Part shown: one piece after another, positions 53,796 to 61,288 of the stretch
How the letters are laid out: each line of letters opens with the position of its first letter
Position numbering within the stretch: position 1 is the stretch's first letter
From: Campylobacter ornithocola
GTDB lineage: Bacteria; Campylobacterota; Campylobacteria; Campylobacterales; Campylobacteraceae
Direction of reading: 5' to 3'
Assembly (NCBI RefSeq): GCF_013201605.1
Contig: NZ_CP053848.1
Coordinates: forward strand, 806,001-870,000
DNA length: 64,000 nucleotides
Notes under the pieces: generated by a model
Told to the model about the DNA's origin: nothing
Database searches by the model: none
The model's input: the letters and a program-made list of their open reading frames with translations, nothing else
Made by a program: the position numbers and the translations under genes

Positions 53796-55078
53796 AAATA
53801 AAAACATTTTTCCTTTTTATGCTTGGGTTTTTTTGTATTGCTTTTTTTATATTGTTTTATTTTTTTAATGAAAGCTATATCAACACTGCTGTAAAAAACA
53901 CTTATGAGCAAAAACTAAAAACACTCAATGATGTTTTACAATTTCAGTTATTAGATGTATTAAATTCAAACAATATCAATCAATTTGCCTTAGATACTAG
54001 AGCAGATTTTATCATCAAACAAGATAATGAATTTTTTTCATCATTAAAAGATTATTCTTATTTTTTAAATCATTTCGAGTCTAATTTCACCCATGATTTT
54101 TACAAACAAAAAGAAATTTATTTTAAAGCTTATACTTATAAAAACTATCAATATATCATTATTGTTTATCCCAAAATACACTCTTTGGTACAAAATTTTT
54201 GGATTAAAAATATTATTATATTTTCTTTCTTTTTACTTGCATTGATTTTATTTTATTTTATTGTATTGTATTTTCTTAAAATTTATTTTCAAGAATTACT
54301 ATTGTTTGTTAAAAATATCAAATCAAATACTAATTTTATTTTAAAATATAATTTCGTTTATGAATTAAAAAATTTAAATTTACGCTTATTGAAAATTAAA
54401 AAATTACTCATCAAACAAGAATTAAAAAACAAAAAACAAGCCAAAAAAATTCAAACCAAAAACACCCAACTTAGTAATATAATCAGTGCCATATCACATG
54501 AGCTTAAAAACCCTATAAGCGTTATAGATTTGAGCTTGCAATCTTTAAAAAAAATTAACGATGAAAATATGAAATTATTTTTACTTGAAAAAATTCACAA
54601 ACAAAGCGTAAAAATCAACCAACTAACACACAAATTAAATTTTGTTTTTAACCTTAATTTTGATTCTTTAAATTTAGAAAAATTTGATCTATATGCTCTA
54701 AGTGAAAATTTATTAGAAAGCTTTAAAGAAGATAGATTAAAAATTCAAGGCCAAACAAGCTTTATTAAAGCAGATAAATTTCTTATAGAGCAAGTTATCA
54801 TTAATCTAATAGATAATGCTTTAAAATACAGCAAAAAAGAGGTATTAGTCATTGTAAAAAATCAAAATTTTACCATTATAGATCAAGGTATAGGTATAGA
54901 AGAAAAACACCTTAAATTTATAACAAAAAAATTCTATAAAGCAAGCTCAACGCAAAATAACTCTTTTGGACTAGGATTATTTTTAGTTAAAAAAATACTC
55001 ACTTTACACAAAAGTTCTTTAAAAATTCAATCTAATCCACAAAAAGGTAGTGTTTTTTCTTTTAGTATTAATTTATAA
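53789..55078 (+). CDS. phosS: sensor histidine kinase, PhosS-like
   Basis: Membrane kinase partner of the regulator upstream. Membrane helices at about 5-26 and 141-164 with a periplasmic domain of about 115 residues; phospho-acceptor H237 in SAISHELKNPIS, N box VIINLIDNALKYS, G1 IIDQGIGIEE, G2 NSFGLGLFLVKK. 429 aa. Starts with GTG, overlapping the regulator's end by 7 nt. A long Lys-rich linker (about 195-225) precedes the H box. The signal sensed is inferred (phosphate status) from position only. Confidence 0.78.
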   Translation: MLKIKTFFLFMLGFFCIAFFILFYFFNESYINTAVKNTYEQKLKTLNDVLQFQLLDVLNSNNINQFALDTRADFIIKQDNEFFSSLKDYSYFLNHFESNFTHDFYKQKEIYFKAYTYKNYQYIIIVYPKIHSLVQNFWIKNIIIFSFFLLALILFYFIVLYFLKIYFQELLLFVKNIKSNTNFILKYNFVYELKNLNLRLLKIKKLLIKQELKNKKQAKKIQTKNTQLSNIISAISHELKNPISVIDLSLQSLKKINDENMKLFLLEKIHKQSVKINQLTHKLNFVFNLNFDSLNLEKFDLYALSENLLESFKEDRLKIQGQTSFIKADKFLIEQVIINLIDNALKYSKKEVLVIVKNQNFTIIDQGIGIEEKHLKFITKKFYKASSTQNNSFGLGLFLVKKILTLHKSSLKIQSNPQKGSVFSFSINL

Positions 55079-55118
55079 TTTTTTATCAATATACTTATTA
55101 ATGTGTTTTTAATATAGT

Positions 55119-55124
55119 TATAAT
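55119..55124 (+). promoter_or_regulatory. -10 box for ferritin gene
   Basis: TATAAT in an AT-rich gap, about 34 bases before the ferritin ATG; an AAAAGGAG ribosome site follows. A second TATAAT-like box lies about 8 bases further down (near 55127), so the exact start is uncertain. No convincing Fur palindrome was recognised. Confidence 0.45.
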
Positions 55125-55157
55125 TAATATAATAAAAATAAATTAAAAGGAGAAAAA

Positions 55158-55652
55158 ATGCTTTCAAAAGAAGTAGTAGCTTTATTAAACGAGCAAATCA
55201 ATAAAGAAATGTATGCGGCAAATTTGTATTTAAGTATGAGTTCTTGGTGCTATGAGCATAGTTTTGATGGTGCTGGGGCGTTTTTGTTTGAGCATGCAAG
55301 AGAAGAAAGTGATCATGCAAGAAAACTCATCACTTATTTAAATGAAACTGATTCTAAAGTAGAATTAAAAGAAGTTAAAAAACCTGATAGTGATTTTAAA
55401 TCATTGCTTGATGTATTTGAAAAAACTTTCGAGCATGAGCAAAGTATCACTGCTTCTATTAATAATCTTGTAGATTTTATGCTTTCAAGTAAAGATTATT
55501 CAACTTTTAATTTCTTGCAATGGTACGTAAGCGAACAACACGAAGAAGAAGCGCTTTTTAGAGGTATAGTAGATAAAATCAAACTCATAAGCGATAATGG
55601 CAATGGCTTATACATGGTAGATCAATACATCAAAAGCTTAATCAATAAATAA
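55158..55652 (+). CDS. ftn: bacterial ferritin
   Basis: Non-heme ferritin storing iron and limiting oxidative damage. Ferroxidase ligands are visible: E17 in EQINKEMYAANLYLS, E50 and H53 in HAREESDHARKL, and the later EQSI and EQHEEEA glutamates of helices C/D. 164 aa, equivalent to C. jejuni Cft, which also neighbours the pst genes. Strong ribosome site. A hairpin follows the stop. Confidence 0.95.
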   Translation: MLSKEVVALLNEQINKEMYAANLYLSMSSWCYEHSFDGAGAFLFEHAREESDHARKLITYLNETDSKVELKEVKKPDSDFKSLLDVFEKTFEHEQSITASINNLVDFMLSSKDYSTFNFLQWYVSEQHEEEALFRGIVDKIKLISDNGNGLYMVDQYIKSLINK

Positions 55653-55658
55653 TTTTTC

Positions 55659-55680
55659 AGCTTCCATAAATTTGGAAGCT
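55659..55680 (+). terminator. hairpin after ferritin gene
   Basis: AGCTTCC and GGAAGCT form a 7-bp perfect stem around an 8-base loop, 6 bases after the ferritin stop. The T-run downstream is weak (AAATATCTTTT), so termination may be partial, but it marks a transcript boundary before the S24 regulator gene. Confidence 0.6.
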
Positions 55681-55758
55681 AAATATCTTTTAATTTAAAA
55701 GAATTCTTGCAAAATAAAAGTAAATTTGCTAAAATACTTTTTATTTAAAAGGATTTTT

Positions 55759-56394
55759 ATGCAAATGAACGAAATTACTGATAAACTAAAATTTATACTC
55801 CAAAAAGAAGGCATAAAAAATGCCAAAGATTCTGATGTGGCTAAGATGTTAAATATCAATCCTGATACCTTTTATAGTATGAAATTTAGAAATTCCATAC
55901 CTTATAAACAAATACTTCATTTTTTAAATGAAAGAAATATTAATATCAATGCATTTTTTTATGAAGATTCTCTTGAGAGCAATACTCCAGCACTTGATCT
56001 AAACTATAATGTCTTAAAATATTATGATGTTAACGCTTCTATGGGAGGTGGAGCTTTAAATGATAATGTGAGTTTTTCAGAAGTGATTATTGATGAAAAA
56101 CTAAATAACTTTTTTGGTTCAAAAGATTGCGATATTATCCCTTGTATAGGCGATAGTATGGAGCCTGAAATCAAAGATGATTCTTTATGCTTAGTAGATA
56201 AAAGTAAAACTTTTAAAGAAGGTGGAGTCTTTGCAGTAAATACTAGAGATGGTTTATTTATCAAGCAAATTTTTAAAAGTAATAAAGGAGGAGTTTATTT
56301 ACATTCATTTAATCTTAGTTATGCTGATGTACATTACCAAAATGGAGATTTTTTAATCATTGGCAAAGTAGTAGGAACCATAAGTAGAATTTAA
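55759..56394 (+). CDS. S24/LexA-like repressor (CI-type regulator)
   Basis: 211-residue regulator with an N-terminal CI-repressor-type helix-turn-helix (about 5-60: KDSDVAKMLNINPDTFYSMKF) and a C-terminal S24 peptidase-like domain. Serine in IGDSMEPEI and lysine in LFIKQIF form the Ser/Lys dyad; the cleavage region reads NASMGGGALND rather than a clear Ala-Gly. The ATG at 55759 has an AAAAGGA site; the frame is open 11 codons further upstream without one. It sits just upstream of the octaheme cytochrome locus, so local control is possible. Prophage origin is not supported by neighbours. Confidence 0.82.
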   Translation: MQMNEITDKLKFILQKEGIKNAKDSDVAKMLNINPDTFYSMKFRNSIPYKQILHFLNERNININAFFYEDSLESNTPALDLNYNVLKYYDVNASMGGGALNDNVSFSEVIIDEKLNNFFGSKDCDIIPCIGDSMEPEIKDDSLCLVDKSKTFKEGGVFAVNTRDGLFIKQIFKSNKGGVYLHSFNLSYADVHYQNGDFLIIGKVVGTISRI

Positions 56395-56464
56395 TAATTA
56401 TTTCATTTTTTTAGCTAATTAAGAAAAATTATTAATATTATTAACTAATTATTAATAATATAAG

Positions 56465-56542
56465 CTTTTTTTTATAAAAAAAAGTTCATAATTATACTTT
56501 AAAAGTTAATAGATAGAAAATAAGAGTGTTTTTATCTGTTAA
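56465..56542 (+). promoter_or_regulatory. promoter and palindromes upstream of the octaheme cytochrome gene
   Basis: Three elements: a perfect 20-base palindrome C-T8-AT-A8-G (56465-56484); a -10 box TATACT (56493-56498), predicting a start near 56505; and an inverted repeat TTAATAGATA (56506-56515) / TATCTGTTAA (56533-56542) with a 17-base loop, which would form a hairpin at the very 5' end of the message, before the AAAGGGAAG ribosome site. The upstream bases 56420-56462 are further TTATTAATAA repeats. Operator or mRNA-stability roles are inferred. Confidence 0.55.
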
Positions 56543-56564
56543 TATTTCACATGAAAGGGAAGTT

Positions 56565-58499
56565 ATGAAACACAAATTAGCTAAAATTGCTACATATGCG
56601 TGTTTGGCTTTAGGGGTTGGTTTAGCTACTCAATCATTTGCATCTTCAGAGCCTAGAACTCTTGATGGTTATGTTAGTCAAGAAGATGCTTTTTTTGATT
56701 ATCTTTACAAAAATCATCCTATTTTCAAATATGAAAAAGAAGGACGCTTGGTTGGTAAATTTACCCATAGTGATAGAATGGAAAACTGGGTTGAAAATCA
56801 AAACGGACCTAAGTTTGCCAAAGAGCACGGTTTAAAGCAAGCTTCTATTACTTACCGCTTGCCTTATGAATCTTTTTTGGACTTTCCAAATAAATTTGTA
56901 GGTCCAAAAAAATGTGGCGAATGTCATCCTGCTCAATATGCTTCTTGGGAGCGTTCTCGCCATGCAAAAACCGTACGTTTTCCACATGAAATGGAAGAAG
57001 TTGGAGGATCTGATGGCTTAAAAAAACCTATGTATAATTCTCAAGCTACCATTTTGCCTGATGGAATTTATCCAAATGATGTTTATGCTCTCATTGGAAC
57101 ACCAAGAACAAAATATGGTTTTATAGACAAATGGCTTGTGCGTGGAACTTATCATGTAGAAGATGGAAATTTAAGTGATTTAACTGGTAAATTAACAGCT
57201 GGTGGCAATCAGTTTTCAAGACTTTGGAGTGAGTTTTTAACTCCTGAAATGGCGCAAAAAATAGCTGCTTTTGCTCCAGGATTTCCAACAAAAATGGAAG
57301 ATTTTGGTGGAAATGGCTCACAAGTTTGGGGGACAAACTCTTATGCTGCTACATACAAAGAAAAAGCTGTATTTCAACCTGCAACTGCATACTGTGAAAC
57401 TTGCCATACTTTCAAATTTGACTTTAAAAGTAAAGATGAATTTTATAAAGCTTTAGGCAATCCTCAAGAGCTTCAAAAACATACCATCTCAAAAGGTATT
57501 ACTTGTGAAGAATGTCACGGAGCAGGAGCTCACCTTTATGGTGCAAGAGGTGCTGGTATGCCATCAAATTGTGAAAGATGTCATCAAAGATTTTCTTATA
57601 ATGAAACTGATGCAAAAATCAATCCTAGAAAACCTTTCAATGCGTATTTTAAATCAAGCTGTCCAGCATGTGGAACCGAAGGAGCTCAAATGTATTCTTC
57701 AGCACACTATGATAAAGGTATGAGATGTAATACTTGTCATGATCCACACGAAGTTACTTTTAATGATTGGAAAAGTGGATATACAAAAACCAAACTTAAA
57801 AAAACTTGTAAAGATTGCCACGAAACACAAGCAAGTTTCTTTAAAAAAGGTGGAATTCATGCAAAAGATAGCTGTACAGCTTGCCATATGCCAAATATGA
57901 TGAGTTGTGAAAATTTTGGTGCTGTTCAAAATCCAGATAAAGGTGGTTTTGATAATGTTAGAGCTTCTCACATTTGGAATATTAAAGTAGACAAAACTGC
58001 CAAAACTCTTAATCCGCCAGAAGGTAAAGAAAGATCACCTAAAGTTGGTGGATGGACTATTGCTAGAGATGATGAGGGTAAATTCTTCCTTGACTTAATG
58101 TGGAGTTGTGGTAGAACAAGTTTTAGTGATATCAACTTAATGGGACCAGGAGCTAGTGGATGCCATAGTGCAGTTCAATCAACATTACCTGAAAAACTAC
58201 ATTTTACAAATCAAGAAATGATTTATGATAAAGTAATGGAGTGGCAAAATCCTGTTAAAGAAGGTTATGAAAAAATTAGAAAAGGTATCGCAGATATTGA
58301 TAAAACATTTGCTGAAAAAACAAAACTTTCAGTAGAGCAAAAATCAAGAGTTTTAAACCTTACTAATCAAGCTCAAGCTATAGCAGATAGATTAGCAAAA
58401 GATGGATCTTGGGGTGTTCATGGACCTGCTTATTCTAAAAAAATCATAGAAGAAGCTTTAATTTATATCCAAGAAGCACAAAACATCCTAGGTAAATAA
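56565..58499 (+). CDS. mccA: MccA-type octaheme cytochrome c (probable sulfite reductase)
   Basis: Periplasmic multiheme cytochrome of 644 aa with signal peptide (1-27, cut after SFA). Heme sites, numbered from this ATG: CGECH 117, CETCH 277, CEECH 314, CERCH 336, CNTCH 388, CKDCH 415, CTACH 437 and an atypical C515-X17-C533-H534. An octaheme protein with one long-spaced site is the mark of MccA/SirA sulfite reductases, whose motif I recall as CX15CH. Free cysteines C366, C369 and C448 could hold the Cu(I) known in Wolinella MccA. The ATG at 56565 has an AAAGGGAAG site; an in-frame start 39 bases upstream lacks a signal-peptide fit. Alternatives (HAO, tetrathionate reductase) lack the long motif. 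Confidence 0.8.
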   Translation: MKHKLAKIATYACLALGVGLATQSFASSEPRTLDGYVSQEDAFFDYLYKNHPIFKYEKEGRLVGKFTHSDRMENWVENQNGPKFAKEHGLKQASITYRLPYESFLDFPNKFVGPKKCGECHPAQYASWERSRHAKTVRFPHEMEEVGGSDGLKKPMYNSQATILPDGIYPNDVYALIGTPRTKYGFIDKWLVRGTYHVEDGNLSDLTGKLTAGGNQFSRLWSEFLTPEMAQKIAAFAPGFPTKMEDFGGNGSQVWGTNSYAATYKEKAVFQPATAYCETCHTFKFDFKSKDEFYKALGNPQELQKHTISKGITCEECHGAGAHLYGARGAGMPSNCERCHQRFSYNETDAKINPRKPFNAYFKSSCPACGTEGAQMYSSAHYDKGMRCNTCHDPHEVTFNDWKSGYTKTKLKKTCKDCHETQASFFKKGGIHAKDSCTACHMPNMMSCENFGAVQNPDKGGFDNVRASHIWNIKVDKTAKTLNPPEGKERSPKVGGWTIARDDEGKFFLDLMWSCGRTSFSDINLMGPGASGCHSAVQSTLPEKLHFTNQEMIYDKVMEWQNPVKEGYEKIRKGIADIDKTFAEKTKLSVEQKSRVLNLTNQAQAIADRLAKDGSWGVHGPAYSKKIIEEALIYIQEAQNILGK

Positions 58500-58502
58500 A
58501 AA

Positions 58503-58525
58503 TAGGAAGAATTTTTATTCTTCCT
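58503..58525 (+). other. intercistronic hairpin after mccA-type gene
   Basis: AGGAAGAA and TTCTTCCT form an 8-bp stem around a 6-base loop, between the octaheme gene stop and the next ribosome site. No U-tract follows, so it is more likely an mRNA-stabilising or expression-tuning element than a terminator. Confidence 0.5.
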
Positions 58526-58544
58526 TGTAAATAAGGAGTTGGTC

Positions 58545-60611
58545 TTGAAAAATTTAATCACTAGACTTTTTATTGTTCTTTTTACTCTTTTTACACCATC
58601 AGGATTTTTATTTGCTGAAGCTAATGGAGAAATTGGGTCAATAGAAGGTGTTAAAACAATTAGTTTAGCTCAAGCTCAAGATATGCTTGATCAAAACAAT
58701 ACTTATTTTTTTGATGTAAATTCAGAGCAAGATAGACAAGCTAATGGATATATACCTAATTCTATATCAACTTATGTAGAAAATTGGGAAAGTTTGCTAC
58801 CTAATGACAAAAATGCAAATTTAGTGTTTTATGGCTTAAATCGTTTTAGATTTGAAGCTTCACAAGCAGCAGCAGTAGCCATAGAGCTTGGTTATAAAAA
58901 TTCAGTTGTTATGCTTGATGGTATAGAATCATGGGCAACATCTGGGAGAAAAGTGGAAAAAATAGACACTGTAAAATGGGAAAAAGCTAAAGATGTAATA
59001 GAATTTAAAGATACTATCCATTCAAGATTTAAATTTAGCGATACTCCATCTTGCCGTGATTGTCATGCTCAAAAAGGTAAAGGTATTAGAGCAAATATTG
59101 CTGCTAGTAAAAATTTAATCAATCAAAAATGTGCCACATGTCATGAAAAAGCAAGCAGTGCTTTAGCAAAAAGTGCACATGGAGTTGAAAATTTCTTACC
59201 TGCTCAAAATGGAGAAAAGAAAAAAGAAAAACCATCTTGTGCAACTTGTCACTCAGTGCATGTAACACCAAAACATTCAGGAATTTTTTCTCAAAAACAA
59301 CTAGTAGATCAAAAATGTGCACAATGTCATAAACAAAAAACTCAAACTTTCCATATGACTTTTCATGGTAAAGGCATAGTTTTAAGTACCCCAGGTGAAA
59401 CTCCAAGCGTTGCTACATGTTCTGATTGTCATGGCAAACATAATATTTTAAAATCTAGCGAAAGAAATTCAACGCTTTCACCAATCAATCGCGTTGAAAC
59501 CTGCAAATCATGCCACCCAAATTCTAATGAAAATTTTGCAAATTGGATGGCACATGCTGATCATAGTGATGGAGAAAATTATCCAGGATTACACGGAGCT
59601 TATATCTTTATGACAGCTTTGGTGATTTCTGTATTTGTATTTTTTGGAGCTCATACCATACTTTGGTGCTTGCGCTTAATAGCTATGCGTATAAAATATC
59701 CTAAAGAATGGAAAGAAGCAAGAAAAGCAGCACATGAAGATAAAATCAAAGTAAGAAGATTTAGTACTTTCCATAGAATTCAACACTTCTTTATGGCGAC
59801 TAGTTTCTTAGGACTTGCATTTTCAGGATTACCACAAAAATTCTATGATGCACCTTGGGCTAAACCTATGGTTGATTTAATGGGTGGTGATATTATTAAT
59901 GCAGCTACTATTCACCATATATCTGCTATTGTAATGTTTGCAGTATTTTTCTCACATATTGGTGAAATTATCATTGTAAATTGGAAACGTCGTGATGTAG
60001 CAAGAGATCCTATTACTGGAAAATTAAGTTTCGTAAAAGTATTGAAAGCTACTTTTGGTCCTGATTCTTTAATGCCTAATTTGCAAGATCTTAAGGATAT
60101 GAAAGATCATTTTAAATGGTTCTTTGGTTTTGGTCCAAGACCTCAATTTGATCGTTGGACTTATTGGGAAAAATTTGATTATTTGGCAGTATTTTGGGGT
60201 ATGTTTATTATTGGTATTTCAGGGCTTATTTTATGGTTCCCTGCTTTCTTTGGTAAATTTTTACCAGGTGAAGCAATCAACCTAGCAACTCTACTTCACT
60301 CTGATGAAGCTTTACTTGCAACAGGGTTTATTTTTGCTATTCACTTCTTTAATACTCATTTTAGAGCAGATCGCTTCCCTATGGATATGGTGATTTTCTC
60401 AGGAAGTATTAGTGAAGAAGAAATCAAACAAGAAAGAAGTGTATGGTATAAACGCTTAAAAGAAAGTGGAAAATTAAGCACCTTATATGAAAATAAAAGT
60501 GATTTCAAAACATACCAATGGTTGGCAAAACTTGCAGGATTTGCAATGTTAATCACTGGTTTGGTGTTTTTATTTTTAATGCTTTATACTTTCTTTAACA
60601 CTATCTTATAA
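58545..60611 (+). CDS. rhodanese-hexaheme-cytochrome b fusion (probable quinol dehydrogenase)
   Basis: Three parts in one 688-aa protein (numbering from TTG 58545): signal peptide 1-25; rhodanese-like domain about 30-138, whose active-site loop reads VFYGLNRFRFEAS with glycine in place of the catalytic cysteine; a hexaheme region with CXXCH at about 170, 196, 232, 258, 292 and 320; and a cytochrome b-like membrane domain (about 350-688) with paired His in FHRIQHFF, TIHHISAI, FSHIG and ATLLHSDE. It could take electrons from menaquinol and pass them to the octaheme protein. TTG 58545 is 6 bases after AAGGAG; a TTG at 58539 abuts the site. Confidence 0.82.
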   Translation: MKNLITRLFIVLFTLFTPSGFLFAEANGEIGSIEGVKTISLAQAQDMLDQNNTYFFDVNSEQDRQANGYIPNSISTYVENWESLLPNDKNANLVFYGLNRFRFEASQAAAVAIELGYKNSVVMLDGIESWATSGRKVEKIDTVKWEKAKDVIEFKDTIHSRFKFSDTPSCRDCHAQKGKGIRANIAASKNLINQKCATCHEKASSALAKSAHGVENFLPAQNGEKKKEKPSCATCHSVHVTPKHSGIFSQKQLVDQKCAQCHKQKTQTFHMTFHGKGIVLSTPGETPSVATCSDCHGKHNILKSSERNSTLSPINRVETCKSCHPNSNENFANWMAHADHSDGENYPGLHGAYIFMTALVISVFVFFGAHTILWCLRLIAMRIKYPKEWKEARKAAHEDKIKVRRFSTFHRIQHFFMATSFLGLAFSGLPQKFYDAPWAKPMVDLMGGDIINAATIHHISAIVMFAVFFSHIGEIIIVNWKRRDVARDPITGKLSFVKVLKATFGPDSLMPNLQDLKDMKDHFKWFFGFGPRPQFDRWTYWEKFDYLAVFWGMFIIGISGLILWFPAFFGKFLPGEAINLATLLHSDEALLATGFIFAIHFFNTHFRADRFPMDMVIFSGSISEEEIKQERSVWYKRLKESGKLSTLYENKSDFKTYQWLAKLAGFAMLITGLVFLFLMLYTFFNTIL

Positions 60612-60646
60612 CCTTATTCGCTATAATAGCGAATAAGGACTTTTTT
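60612..60646 (+). terminator. strong Rho-independent terminator within the locus
   Basis: Perfect 12-bp stem CCTTATTCGCTA / TAGCGAATAAGG with a 3-base loop, then ACTTTTTT. It begins directly after the stop of the fusion gene, and only 27 bases separate its end from the next ATG, too few for an obvious promoter. Partial read-through is therefore likely, giving more cytochrome than maturation message. Confidence 0.9.
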
Positions 60647-60673
60647 CTCCTGAATATTTTTAAGGATTTTATA

Positions 60674-61273
60674 ATGTTTAAAACAATACTCTTGCTTAGC
60701 ATTTTAAGTATTTTTTTCATAGCTTGTTCTAATGAAGAAAAAATTGATTCTAATTTAATCTCAAATGGCACTCAATATACAAAAGAAAATTCACAAAAGG
60801 CAAATGATTTAGATAAAAAATCTTATGAAGAAATAGCTCATTTATTTAAAGATAATACAAATATAAAAAGCAATAATAAAAATATTTTAATTATCTTTAG
60901 TGCAAACCACTGCTTATATTGTGATAAACTAAAAGAAGAAATCAAAAACGATAAAAAACTACAAGAACTTATAAAAGATGAATATAGTTCTTATTATATT
61001 AATATAAGTTATAAAAAAAATCATACATTCTATAAAAATCATAAAAGTGATTTAAGCACCAATGAACTCTCAAATATTTATAATATAGTTGCCACACCTA
61101 CTATAATAATACTTAATAAAAAAAGTCAAACATTATTTAACTATCCTGGATTTATTAGTGCTAAAAGACTTAGTGCTACAATGGAGTTTTTAAATCAAAA
61201 AGAAAATCAAGATTTAGATGAGCAGGCAATAGGACAAAAACTTATCCATTATTATAAAGAAAATAATATTTAG
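60674..61273 (+). CDS. thioredoxin-fold lipoprotein
   Basis: 199 aa with a lipoprotein signal (SIFFIAC, lipid on C18). After a charged linker comes a thioredoxin fold with active site CLYC in FSANHCLYCDKLKEE and a cis-proline in VATPTIIIL. Members of this group reduce or hold cysteines of apocytochromes or act on sulfur-compound enzymes. Between the hexaheme-cyt b gene and the heme lyase gene, a job in cysteine reduction for heme attachment is likely but inferred. Ribosome site AAGGA. Confidence 0.82.
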   Translation: MFKTILLLSILSIFFIACSNEEKIDSNLISNGTQYTKENSQKANDLDKKSYEEIAHLFKDNTNIKSNNKNILIIFSANHCLYCDKLKEEIKNDKKLQELIKDEYSSYYINISYKKNHTFYKNHKSDLSTNELSNIYNIVATPTIIILNKKSQTLFNYPGFISAKRLSATMEFLNQKENQDLDEQAIGQKLIHYYKENNI

Positions 61274-61288
61274 TAAAAAAGGATGTTA

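Noticed and set aside
56401-56484. Clustered TTATTAATAA repeats as an origin or CRISPR-like array
   Set aside because: Short, imperfect AT repeats without regular spacers or DnaA boxes; better seen as AT-rich promoter DNA.
57121-57723. Alternative-frame open readings on both strands inside the octaheme cytochrome gene
   Set aside because: They lack ribosome sites, run across the heme motifs of the real frame and have odd composition; they are shadows of mccA.
56565-58499. Octaheme protein as hydroxylamine oxidoreductase or octaheme tetrathionate reductase
   Set aside because: Those families use regular or CXXCK/CXXCH sites without a long-spaced motif, and the adjacent own heme lyase fits MccA better. 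Kept only as an alternative.
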